Of a DNA stretch of 64,000 nt, positions 44,501 through 55,050 are shown piece by piece. The DNA is from Larus michahellis (Eukaryota; Chordata; Aves; Charadriiformes; Laridae): NCBI RefSeq assembly GCF_964199755.1, contig NC_133910.1, positions 10,238,711 to 10,302,710 of the forward strand, in the 5' to 3' direction. The position numbers and the translations under genes were made by a program. A model generated the notes under the pieces. The model saw only the letters and a program-made list of their open reading frames with translations, did not search any database and was not told the origin of the DNA. Each line of letters begins with the position of its first letter. Positions within the stretch are counted from its first letter, which is position 1.

Positions 44501-47500
44501 GAGGCAGGATCAGACCCTCAGCCCTTCCCGAGTCGCACCCGCGCCGATACTGTCCCCCGGCAGCCCGGTCGCTCGCAGATGTCTGTAGCCTCTCGCCAGT
44601 TATCCTTACTTCACGGTGCAGGAGGGAATAGGCTTCCCAGAACTGATTGGTAATTACAGGAATTGGGGATTGCCAGAAAAGCTGACAGACCTGGAGTGCA
44701 GCGACCCAGCCCTGGCATCGGGGATGCCCCTTGCAGCCACCCCCAGCCCCATCGAGGGGCAGCCGGGGGGACATGGCCAGCGAATTTCACATGTGGCGAG
44801 AGGCTTCTGGTCAGCGCAGGCTCGAGCCTGGACTGAACGCCTAATTAGAAGTGAGCGGGGTTACTTGTGGTTTCCTCTGCATCCCAACATCGATGCCCTT
44901 AGGGCTTCTCGTATTCGATCTCCCCAGCCAGAGGTCCCGCGGCACATGCGAAACCAGCAAAGCCGGCTCAGAAGCAGAGGTCTGGGTGAGGTCAGATTCT
45001 CAGGCAGCATTTTTTTGGGGGGCAGGGAGTCAATCCCAGCTGCTGAACCTGGAGGAGGGAGCTGGAAATCTCTCCCATCTCCTGCTGGGTGGCGAGGTGA
45101 GCCGTTCCGCAGCAGGGCTGCTCAGCGGTGGGAGAGCGAGTTGCCGTCAGCTATTCGCCTCCCCGCTCAGCTTTTGCGAATTGTGCTGAGGGTATCACTC
45201 GCCTGCTTGGGGCTGCCGAGCCTTTAAGGAAATGTTTTTGTTTATGCAGCGCTGCCAGATTTCCTATGCTTCTTGGCACGGGGTCACAGCTTTCATGCCT
45301 CCTTGTCTGTCTTTATTAACACCAATTTCTTTTTATCACTGCGCAGCGCCGTGGAGTTTCTCAGCGGGTTTTATGTTCCAGCCAGACTGTGTGTAAATTC
45401 TCAGCAATGCTACCAACAATGCCAGAAACAGACGCTTTTTCAAGCAGATGCTGTTTCTGGTTAAGGAATCCATCAACACGAGCCAGGCCCATGGTTTCTA
45501 AGGACAGTTGTTTAATCCTGCCCCCAGATCTGGGACTTTTAAGCTGTTCTTAGATATGTTTTCTTTTCTGTCTAGTAACCATTGCCCCCACCCGCTCTTT
45601 AAAGCCAAAAAAAGTGTGAAGTGAACCCGGGGAAGGGGTGCTAGAAGTGGGGAACGAGACAAGTCGCCCCTTCCCCTCTCTGCCGGGGGAACGCCTCCCT
45701 CCCCTGCGGCTGGAGGAGCAGCGGGCTTAAATCCTGCTATTCCCCCGGGGATGGCCCTGCCCTGCCGGGATCTGAGACGGGTGTCTGACCCACCAGGGTC
45801 TTCAGACACCCCAGGGGTGACATCTCATTTTTTCTGCTTCCACCAGCAAGCCGGGGTTTAAGCACCGCAGCCCTTGGGTGCCGCTCTCCCCACGTGCGGC
45901 AGGAGCAGACCCGCAGCCAGCGCAGGCCACGACTCGTCTCCAGCGCAAGACCTTCATGCGGGTAAGAGTGATTTCTGTACCTCGAACGCTAGGAATTTCC
46001 TGTGAATGAGAGGGATCTGTCAAAGGAAAGTAGGCTTAACTAGATACTCTGCATGCATAATTGCAGATAAACACAGGGTGCAACATATATTGCTTAAAAA
46101 AAAAAGCATGCGAGAGACTCCTGATGAGCGATCTGGGGCAACGCAGCTCACAAACAGCTTTTTCTTTTCCAAATGAATTTTTTTGAGTCCTTTCTCCCCA
46201 TAGTAGGTATCTTTGCATATTTCTTAAAGGGCAAAGGAAAAAAAGCTCACAATGAGTCATTAAACTTTCAAATGAGTCATCTGGCTTTCAGTAAAGCATG
46301 TGTAAAAATATTACTAATTTACAAACAATATCCAGTGTAACACAATGGGTCCAAAAAAGATGAATCTAAAAATGAGGCAATACCATAAAAGACACAAGGT
46401 CAGGTCAAATTTGGCCAAAAGATCAACCAATACAAGTGTTCCCATGGCTGGTTTTCTTTCTTTTTTTTTTTTTTCCTTTCTAAACCCTTAGAGAATACTT
46501 TTATACAAATAAATATTGCCTATGCAGTGCTAGCAACACAAACAGGCGAATGCCTTAGGGAGCAGAGGGGATCCTAGCAGGAAGCAGAAGTAAACACGAA
46601 AGAAACGAGTGTACTTTTTCTGTTAAAACCGCAATGCAAAAACTAAACTAACAGAGTAAATACTGAAAAGTAAACTCCATTTTAAAATGCTCAGTTGAAA
46701 CACTCCCAAGCACTGAAGCATAGCTGGAGCTGCATAAGGCAAAATATGATGCACGTGTGTCCAGCTGATAGGTAAGAATAAAAAGTGGTTTTAGTAACAG
46801 GCAAGGACAATTCAGGTTTGATTTTACTTTTACTTATGAAAGAACCAATTTCTGCAGAAACAATTTTGTCCCTTCGTTTCCATTTGTTTGCACCTGCCAG
46901 AACTTTGGCAATTTCAACTGCATCTCTCTGTCACACAATGTTTCGTAAGCAGCTTCAGAGAGCTGGGAAAATGAAAACCTTTGGAAAATCAGAAAAAGCA
47001 ATCCGGGCATATAATAGTAAAGAGAGGTCGCCAGCAGAATTTGATTATTCCTGCCTCCCTTTGCATTAGAAGGTTTTAAAGGATTGAAACTGTCTGCTTG
47101 TCTTTTTGATGAGTGGATGAAACTCTGAAAGAGCCAGTCGTGTTCCTAAAGAGCGGGTGAGCAAAGGGGACTGGAGGTGCCTGTGGGGACAGATCTGCAG
47201 GGCTCGTCCCCCCAGGCCAAAAACCTCCTTAACTGGGGACTCCCCAGGCTGCCAACCAGCCGGGAGAGAGGGGCCAGGAGCAGCAACCCCCCTGCACCCG
47301 CGGAAGGAGGGAGCACGCCAGGCAGATCTCCCCTGGGGAGAGAAGACCCATTTTTGCTCTGCAGCACCGCAAAAGGTAGTGACAGACCGTACACATTTGT
47401 TTTAAAAACAGTATTTTTTTTTTTTTTTTTTTTTTTTAAGATTGGGATTTGCAGTTTCGGAGTTTCCTCCCCTGCAATTCATATTCAAGGATGACCCAAG

Positions 47501-50500
47501 TGCCCATTAACAATCAAACCACTGTGCAGCAACCCAGGAGCCTCAGCAATTATGAAGATAATGGTGCCCTCCTCCTCCTCTGCCTCCTCTCCTGAGGAAT
47601 GGGGGAAGGGCAGGGAGCACGGGGAAAAGAAAATCAGCAAATAGAATGATAATGTCATTCCCTCTCACCTACAGCAACGGAAAGCTGCAATTAGACTTCT
47701 CTGATCAAAATGCTAGATAAAATTCCATAGAATTTTTAAAGTAGATCCAAAGCATGAGAAATTCTTGGTTCATCTCTACTGAGGAGTCACCTGCTTGTGA
47801 AAGGCAGCACACGTGCAAGGTGTTTGTGCGCACAAGGCAGTGTACGGAGCCGTCTTCACCCTTTGCGGGAGCTGTTTGCAGCAGCCCAGCACCTTGTAAC
47901 CCCCGGCTGCCAGACCACCTACATCCGTATCTGCCCAGGGTGTTTAGACGGTTCCATGGCTGCAGGGCCTGAGCACCGCTGGGAACTCGTGACTTCTTGC
48001 AGCAGCCAGACCTGGCAGAGCAGTGCTGCTGCGTCTGCGCCAGCGAGGTGCACAGCACAGGCCGAGTGGAGCCGCTGGGAGGTCTCGCTTCATATGAGGT
48101 CCAGCCTGGGCCCAGGACCGAACACGCGTGTGCAGTGGGGGAGCACTCCATGTGCTCCCGGAGGGTACCCCTCTACTTAGTTTCACCTGACAGGAATCCT
48201 GTTCGCAGGCAGAGACGCCAGCGTGCTGCAGCCCAAAGCACGCCAAGCAGGGATCGTGCAGGGACTCACTTCAAAAGCGCCCTCCTGACCCAAACTGAAG
48301 CCCTGACTAAGTGCCCCTGATGCAACTGCTTCACTACTGTGTTACTGCTGCTCTGCGCTCATGTAACTCAAGGAATTCACAGCAGGACAGCAAAGAATCA
48401 GCCCCTGAATTAAGGCAACACAGCTTCAAAAGCCTCTGGCTGTCACTTGCCAAGTGCTGCAGGCAGCTAGGACGAACTTTCCTCTGCAGGGGGAAGATAA
48501 AGAACAAAAAGACCAACCACCAGATGCCAAAATGCGGCGACTTAGAGCTCAGACACTTGGAAGAGCTTCCACCAGACGCTTTTAGGGATTCAGGTTTTTT
48601 TTCTGAACCTGAAATATAGCTATTTGGAAAGCAGCTGCATCATGACATTACAGCAATCGTGTGCGCTTGCCCTCTGAAGGGCATTCACTGAAACCTATTG
48701 CTTTATCCTGCGGGATGACGAACTCAGGCAGGCATCAATACTCACTTAGGAATTGGCACCCGAATTAGTGTCCCATCCACTTCTGGGTTCAGGTTCATGC
48801 CACTCTCCCTTATAGCCTTCGTAGCCGCAGCTGTGCTCTGTAAAACAGATCAAAAGGTAAAGGGAATTAGGAAATAATCATTCCCATATGCCAGAACTCT
48901 GTCAATAGTTGGCAATCCATCTCCATGGAACATGGAAACATTTACTTCTGTTACCAGTAAGATCAGGAAGTTACATTGGTGCGGAGAGCTTTGATCAAAC
49001 CGAATGGGAAACTCCGGCCGCGCTCGGCATTGGGGTAGGGGGGCACGAAGAGGGGGAGAGGGGAAAGGAAGCAAAGCAACAACAAAAGAAAACTGTTTTG
49101 CTTCTTTGAAACTATTTGAATGGTTTGAGGCAACGCAGAGTGAAACCGCAATAAATTCCCAAGGCATAGCCTGACTGTGGCGAAGGAGATGAAAGATTCT
49201 GAGCATTTAAAAATTCCAGTTGAATGTTTCCCACTAGAAATCACACAGTGCCAATTTAGGAACGTTAACTAACTTAACCACTTCAGCACTACAACCTAAC
49301 CGCATTACAGCAGGGTAGTAGCAGTTGGCTGAGAAATAGCGCCCATGCCCAGCTCTATGTTTATTTTACAGCTTATTACTTAGGATTAACTTCTCAAAAC
49401 TCCATCACCGCTGGCTGACACTCTGCTCTGCTTAAAAGGTGGGGCGCGCAGGTTTGCCTGGGAACAGCAAAGTGATTAAAGGGCTTCTTTCCCCCTCCCA
49501 GGGCACTGGTGTACCTTCACAGAGTGTCAGCCTTTACGGTTAAATCACAGCTTTGCCGGGAGCTCCCGCAGCGCTCTGCCAGGTTGCTTCGTTCTTGACA
49601 TTGACAATAACAAGACCGAGTGAGGCTGTATTCTTGTGGCACTCGCGTGGCATTTCCTACAAGGCGTGTTGCTATTTCTGATGCTCTCTGCCATCATTAA
49701 CTCTAGCTCCAGGCTGCTGCAGTAGACCGTATTTATGAAGTTTGGCTTTTGTCAACTGAGGCACAAAATAAAGCTCTGCATATTTGTTTAGGTCTCCAAC
49801 GCGTGACATCACTGAGCAAAATGAATGCTGTGCCAGTGTTCTGCAAGGCATAACTGCTGTCCTCCGGAACACAACAAGGGCAGAGAAAATGTAACCAAGA
49901 TGATCTCAGCACGTTAGGAATGTAAATGTGTTATTCTATGGACAGTGCTTGCTCTGTAGGAAGGAAATGCTCAGCAAAAGCTGTGATGTTTAAGATACCT
50001 ATTGGAGGGGATAGAGGAAGGGGAAAACATTGCAATATTGCCCCCATCCTCTTGCAGCCCATGAAATAAATAGCCATGCTTAAAAGACATAGTCCTGTTT
50101 GTTTTTGTAACTCTCAGGCAAACAGAATTTGGCCCTGCAAGTCCTTTTCTATGATTATTTTCTTTCCCAGACTCTTCAGGCATTTTTATTTGCTTTCCAG
50201 TGCCATGAAGCACTGGGTACGTGCTGTAAATAATGACATCACGTTAAGCCGTCTCTAATGGTTTTAGAGAGTTCAGTCTATCCATGGAGTTATGGTATAA
50301 ACCAACTGCATTGAGAGAAATAGTTTTAGTTCCAGTTCGAATGAAAAATGGTCCTTTGGCTTAGAAAGCAACTGTAGCCAATGGTATATACGGTGATATT
50401 TATTTTCTCCCATGCTCATTTCTCAGCCTGAGCTCGTGCTTGGACACGGGCTAAGTCATGGACTGACTTCCCCGGCCCTCTTAGCTCCAGCACTCCGAGG

Positions 50501-53500
50501 GATCTCGCTGCACTTGCTGATGAGGGGCCTCCATTCTTCAAAGCCATTATACATGCTGGATACACTTTAAGAAACACTTAGGCATCAAGTGCCTTACACT
50601 GACCTCCTCTGAGACTTTGCTGACTTAATTAATTGGGGAAAGCCCTTGCAAAATAAATAGAGATAAGCCTTGGCAAAGCTCCAGAGCTGGAGCGGGATGA
50701 ACAGCTAACCTTGCGCTGGTTACTGCTCCTATCTGCGTGGCTGCCCGGCTCTGTCTGCACGCACCCACCGCAGGGCACCACACGGGCTTGATCCCAAGGT
50801 AGGATTCAGATTTGCTGCCTCATTTACGGGCAAGTTGAACTAAGGCTCCTGCAGAAAATTAAGGGAAGTCGGCTCTTCCGGAGGGCAGGTCAAAGCACCT
50901 AATTCAGGGTTCTGACCTGCAGGAGCTGCCAAGGGAGGAGCTCGCCACCCTCAGCAGTGCCCGAGCCAGGCCCTGTGACAGCACTTAGCACGGGCCCAGC
51001 TTCGTCCTACCAGGGAGGCTTTTCAGAAGCTCGCAGGCTACATCAGCAGCTTCTTCCATGAGCTCTCCGGGGGTGTCACCAGCCCTGGTGATAAGCATGC
51101 AAGTCTTAGAGGAGATTGATGGTGTCCCCAGCACAAATACAGACTATTCCATCTATGTGTCTGGTTCTGTGCACGGTCTTCATGAGGAACTGAAATGACG
51201 TAAATACAACGGGGCAGATGCAGCGTCGTTTCCGCGTGTGTAGTTCAGGCATCTGCAACACGTTCAGTGCCGCTTTTCAACCAAGCTCTTGCAGATCCGG
51301 CTGACGGGAAACCAATCCCTGGAGCAAACCCCTCATACTGTGGCACGTACGGGATAGAGCCTGAGAGCGACCGCAGCCCAGCGCAGCCCATCGCTCTTGT
51401 CTGACCCTGTGCCGCTGCACGGGAGATGCTCTGTGCGTCGGACAGGGCTGGGGAGTCGCTTGCCCCGTGCAGTTGGCAGCAAAATACCGCTTCTGTTTTG
51501 TGTCAGCCGCAAGTCGACGCACAGCACAGCCAGGGCTCTCAGCCCTGCCAGGTTTGACTGATTTCGTCTAAACGTTCCTTTCCTCAGCATCAACCTGCTT
51601 GTTCCCGTGGCAATTATCTCGCCTCGCAATGCCTTCAGTAATGTGTCCTTACCTCTGGGAAATTGGTCATGTTCACTATTATGAGCTGCGGTGATTTCTG
51701 TGAGATCTGCCCCAGCTGGTTCAGCGGAAACTTCCCGTCTTTTGTCACCACGATTATGTGATCAAGGACCCCTCAAAAGAACCAAACACAGAGCAGCTTC
51801 AGTACGATACAGCAGTTCACAGAGACGCTGAAGAAAAAAGCGTACGCAGTGTCGCACTTCCCTTCTGGTATGCAAAATATAGATGTTACAAAAGAAAAAA
51901 ACCCCATGTTTATTCAGACTTCAGGTGCTGTTTGTGTTCATGCATCCCCTGTGGTATTTGCAAGCTAAATATTTCAATGCTACTCCAAAGCACAAAAACA
52001 TGAACACAAAACTCTTGTTTGTTTTCATTACTAGAATAGGAAAACTAAGGAAGATTGTTAAGAATTAAAAGGAAATAATTATTTTTTAATTCTTAAAACT
52101 TAAAGAAAATCAAGATGTTGTTATAAAAATCAAGACAACTATTGTCTTTAACTTAGCAGTGTTCTCTCAACCCCCTCGGTTTTTTTCCCAAGTCCCAAGA
52201 GGAGGTGTTGTACGCTGCCTAATTTAAAGTATTCAGTTTCTCCCTGAGCTACTCTTAATCTGCTCTCTAGTTTCTGCTCCAAAATGTTAACAGCCCAAAA
52301 GGCACATGGGACAAGAGGTACTTTATCAGTGCAATTAAAAAAAATACCTATGGTTAAAATAAATAGTTAAGAGACTGCGCTATGCTTTCCAACTCCATTA
52401 AAGACTGAAGTGCCCCTGCCAGAGCTGGGGTGGTGAATGATTCAAATTTGGTCATTGTTTAATGTTAAATCTTATCCCTGACACTTGATACTACTTACAA
52501 ATGCATACGTTCAGAGTGTTATAGTAACTGTAGCTTAGTCAAATATATTCACATTTCTTCCTAAAACACAAAATTCACTAAGTGAACAAGGCTTGAAAGG
52601 TCACTAACCACAACGATGCACAGCAAAAAAAGTTTGTATATGCCAGACACCAGCCTGATGGCAATTTCCAAGAGGCTAATTTAATGGCAATTGGATTTTT
52701 CCTGCCCTACTGCACCATTAGCTGACAACCTGCTTCTTCATCACATCTGCAAACAGTTCAGTTAGACACTTTTGACATCTCCCACTTACAAAAGCTATTT
52801 CCAGGAAGCTATTAACAAAAATGGATTCTTCCTGGTCAAGCTCAGGGTGAAGAAAGCCTTTAGTTGGGGACGTCAAGGTTGTAGTAAGTGGGTGCCCAGT
52901 GAATAACTCAATAAAGAGAAAACAACTGTTGAAAAAATCAGAGTTCTCCGTTACTAGGATTGGTATCCTTATTTACAGGCAATAGAGCATCATACAAGAA
53001 AGTTACCAACCTGGTGAGGTTCTAACACTGAGATTTCTGCTGAAATCTTCTTTCAGAGCTTCTACTACTGCCTGCATGTCTTCATTGGTTTCCTCCAAAT
53101 TGATAATATCCTCAACCAGGGCAGCGCTGATATTCACTCTGGCTTGACTCTGCCCTTTACCTTTAGCTGCAGATTACACATAAAATTAATTTCAGTTTCC
53201 AACAACAGTTAGTCGTTCCACTAGAAAGCAGAAAGAAGACATTAAAACCCCTGTTAGATTTAGAATTGAGTCTAAGATAAACCGAAGTAACTGTATTTTC
53301 AATTGAGTAAATAGCCCAGCACCTGAACACATAACTCAAAATGTATTTGTAGGTCACACTGTGGGCACTGACTCCAGCCCAGCCTGTGACAATTGCTGCC
53401 CGCTGCCCCAGCGCAGCACCAGCTCCACACGGTACCTCTCCTGGGGAAGGGCTCAGGTCCCCTGGACGCTGCAACATCGGCTGGCAAACCAGCTCCTCCG

Positions 53501-53794
53501 GAGCTGCGCTCTGCCCAGGTTAGATCAATACTGGTACGCAAGATAAAAGGGATAAGGAGAGAAATCCTGGGAACATACCGAGGGGTTGCAAACACTAGGA
53601 AAAAGGCTGCTGTCGTTACCTTTTTTGGTAGCTAGCTGTCTGGTCAACTGCATCTGATGGACAGACTGCCTGCAGCCATCCAGGAGCAGGGCCGGGCAGG
53701 CTGCAGGAGCCTGCGGCAGCCCCCATCGCATTGCAAAGGAAGAACGGCAAAGCAGGGATGGCAGATGACGGAAGCATCTTAGTGCCACAGCCAT
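41460..53794 (-). CDS. MRRF: MRRF, mitochondrial ribosome recycling factor, complete CDS in six exons
   Basis: After translation termination in mitochondria this factor, with GFM2, splits the ribosome for reuse. Coding exons: 53620-53794, 53011-53166, 51653-51771, 48746-48837, 43076-43235 and 41460-41537; all GT-AG and in phase, giving 259 residues (human 262). The N-terminus (MAVALRCFRHLPSLLCRSSF, then many Arg and no acids) is a mitochondrial presequence. The bacterial-type RRF domain follows, with GQSQARVNISAALVEDIINL, RTSPG, LNQLGQISQKSPQLIIVNM, IRESGMNLNPEV, TREHRESLAKLAKQ and the end AAKTKELLG. The first coding exon begins at 53819 after acceptor TTTTCTCTTTTACAG, leaving 25 nt of 5' UTR before the ATG. 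Introns 43236-48745 (5.5 kb) and 48838-51652 (2.8 kb) are large and contain no recognised gene. A Trp replaces an Arg found in human (W229). Confidence 0.97.
42150..42166. repeat. Poly-G tract in MRRF intron
   Basis: An uninterrupted run of about a dozen G in the last MRRF intron. Such runs are prone to sequencing-length error. Confidence 0.8.
42514..42627. mobile_element. Ancient MITE-like inverted-repeat element in MRRF intron
   Basis: The left end (TCAATTCAGCGAAACACTTA, from 42514) and the reverse complement of the right end (CCAATTCAGGAAAATACTTA) match imperfectly over about 25-30 bp around a roughly 50-bp centre. The sequence TGTGCTTAAGTATTTTCCTG resembles, from memory, an old repeat common in turtle and crocodilian genomes. 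Probably a fossil nonautonomous DNA element; family not assigned. Confidence 0.5.
43076..43235 (-). CDS. MRRF: MRRF coding exon 5
   Basis: Acceptor CGCTGCCAG, donor GTAATT. Encodes VTREHRESLAKLAKQSTNKS and ends WLLEKQ, covering the RRF ribosome-contact helix. Confidence 0.95.
46252..46280. promoter_or_regulatory. Paired AP-1 (TRE) sites in MRRF intron
   Basis: Two identical ATGAGTCAT palindromes (46252-46260 and 46272-46280) spaced exactly 20 bp apart in AT-rich intronic DNA. Exact TGAGTCA cores suggest an enhancer. Confidence 0.4.
47411..47438. repeat. Poly-T tract in MRRF intron
   Basis: About 27 consecutive T. It could be a mononucleotide repeat or an old poly(A) tail in minus orientation. 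I see no attached element. Confidence 0.8.
48746..48837 (-). CDS. MRRF: MRRF coding exon 4
   Basis: Acceptor CTGTTTTACAG, donor GTGAGT. Encodes STAAATKAIRESGMNLNPEV and DGTLIRVPIP, with a split Lys codon at the end. Confidence 0.95.
48838..51652 (-). other. MRRF: MRRF intron between coding exons 3 and 4, no gene recognised
   Basis: No ORF with family features and no clear repeat on either strand. Confidence 0.5.
51653..51771 (-). CDS. MRRF: MRRF coding exon 3
   Basis: Acceptor TTCTTTTGAG, donor GTAAGG. Encodes VLDHIIVVTKDGKFPLNQ through NMTNFPE. The phase-1 acceptor gives the shared Gly codon. Confidence 0.92.
51772..53010 (-). other. MRRF: MRRF intron between coding exons 2 and 3, no gene recognised
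   Basis: AT-rich intron sequence with no protein-like ORF and no recognised element. Confidence 0.5.
53011..53166 (-). CDS. MRRF: MRRF coding exon 2
   Basis: Acceptor ATCTGCAG, donor GTTGGT. Encodes KGKGQSQARVNISAALVEDI and the first long helix of the RRF triple-helix bundle. Confidence 0.95.
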
Positions 53795-53819
53795 TGTTTA
53801 TAGCTGTGCCCTAACCCAC
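53620..53819 (-). CDS. MRRF: MRRF exon 2 (first coding exon; ATG at 53792-53794)
   Basis: 25 nt of 5' UTR, then codons 1-58 with the mitochondrial targeting sequence, ending QLATKK and a split Ala codon. Donor GTAACG. Confidence 0.93.
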
Positions 53820-54726
53820 CTGTAAAAGAGAAAAGGCAGGTGCAACACTCAGCGTGCCGAAAAGAAACAGGTTCAGGATTTAGGTGTGCTCATGGGTGCA
53901 AGGTGACAGCTGAGCAACACAGGCGGCGGGTCTGAGGGCACTGCAGCGACCAAAGGGCGAACGCGTCCTCGCTGTCCTCAGTGACAGACAGCCCATAATA
54001 AATGTGTTCTCTGCGCGGCCTTCGTGTATCTGTCCAGAGGGGTATGGGCCTGGGGGGCAAAACCCACACCTGCTGAGTAGCCGGTATTTGCACAGTAGCC
54101 GAGTAGAAACTTTAATTTCTGTCACAGGAGGTTTGAGGTCCCAAATTCCCCCCCGAATTCACAGGTTTTATTCGAGCCTGGGCCGTCAGGGGCTCAAAGG
54201 CGTTACCGCAGTCGCGGCTCGGCCGTGCTCGGAGCTGCACAAACGCAGGGTCCCGTCCGGACAAGGGCGCGATGGCTGCGGGAGCCGGGAAGCTGCCGGC
54301 CACCGGCGGCACCGGCCTCTCCCCGCGCTCCCGGCCGCGGCGGGGAACCCCCCGGGGGACCGCCCCCCCGGGAGCCCTGCGCCCCGCGGCGGGGACCGGG
54401 GCGGGGACCGGGGCGGGGGGGGGCCCTGGACACGGAACCCGGCTGGGTCCGCCCGCCCCGGCGGGGTCATGGCCACGCCCACCCAGACCACGCCCCTGAG
54501 CCCCCCCGCCCCTGAAGAAGGCCCCGCCCCTCGCTGTGCCCCCCCTCTCTCCTCAGGACGCACCGGCCCGGCCCGGCCCCGCCCCGCCCGCGCCCCACGG
54601 TGCCCCGCGGAGGGCCGGGCTGCCCCGCCGGGCCGGGGAGCGGTACCGGGGGCGGTGAAGGGGCAGGGGAGGGCCGGGGCCGGGGCCGGGCAAGCCGGGC
54701 GTCCCCCCGCCCGCCGCCTCGCTCAC

Positions 54727-54790
54727 CGTGGCGCAGCCCCGCGCGTTCCGGCCGACGTCATCGGGCCGCGCCCGCGGCGTTATGTCGTCA
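54727..54790 (-). other. MRRF: MRRF noncoding first exon (end at donor, start approximate)
   Basis: Defined by the CACG|GTGAGC donor on the minus strand. It splices to 53819 across a 907-nt intron. The upstream limit is a guess within the shared promoter. Confidence 0.5.
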
Positions 54791-54799
54791 GAGAGCGGC

Positions 54800-54867
54800 G
54801 CCAAGGGCGGGGCGAGGCCTGCGGGAGGACGGAGCGGCCGCGGCCTGCGCCGTGCCGCGGTGTGATG
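54800..54867 (+). other. RBM18: RBM18 first exon, 5' UTR (start approximate)
   Basis: Ends at donor GATG|GTGAGT. The last three bases are an ATG that, after splicing, opens a frame overlapping the RBM18 start. The start of the exon is inferred. Confidence 0.5.
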
Positions 54868-54937
54868 GTGAGTGCGGGCCCGGCCCGGCTCGGTCCGCGT
54901 CCCCCGCCCCCCTCTCACTGCTGCTCCCCGCAGAGCC

Positions 54938-55050
54938 ATGGAGCCTGGGCGCCAGGCGCTGCCGCTGGAGAACGCCTCTATCCTCTCGGAGGGCGCCCTG
55001 CAGGACGGGCACCGCCTCTGGATCGGCAACCTCGACCCCAAGATCACCGA
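54938..55050 (+). CDS. RBM18: RBM18 coding exon 1
   Basis: The exon itself starts at 54934. Encodes residues 1-37 plus a split Glu codon and includes RNP2. Donor GTGAGT. CpG-rich. Confidence 0.95.

Larger units (their letters stand above)
43236..48745 (-). other. MRRF: Large MRRF intron, no gene recognised
   Basis: Mixed composition. The AT-rich part (about 46.0-47.1 kb) contains two AP-1-type sites, and a 27-nt T-run lies near 47410. Long ORFs such as the one at 44616-45227 have no protein-like features. Confidence 0.5.

Noticed and set aside
44616-45227. 203-codon ORF in the large MRRF intron
   Set aside because: No motif and no conserved-looking features; probably chance.
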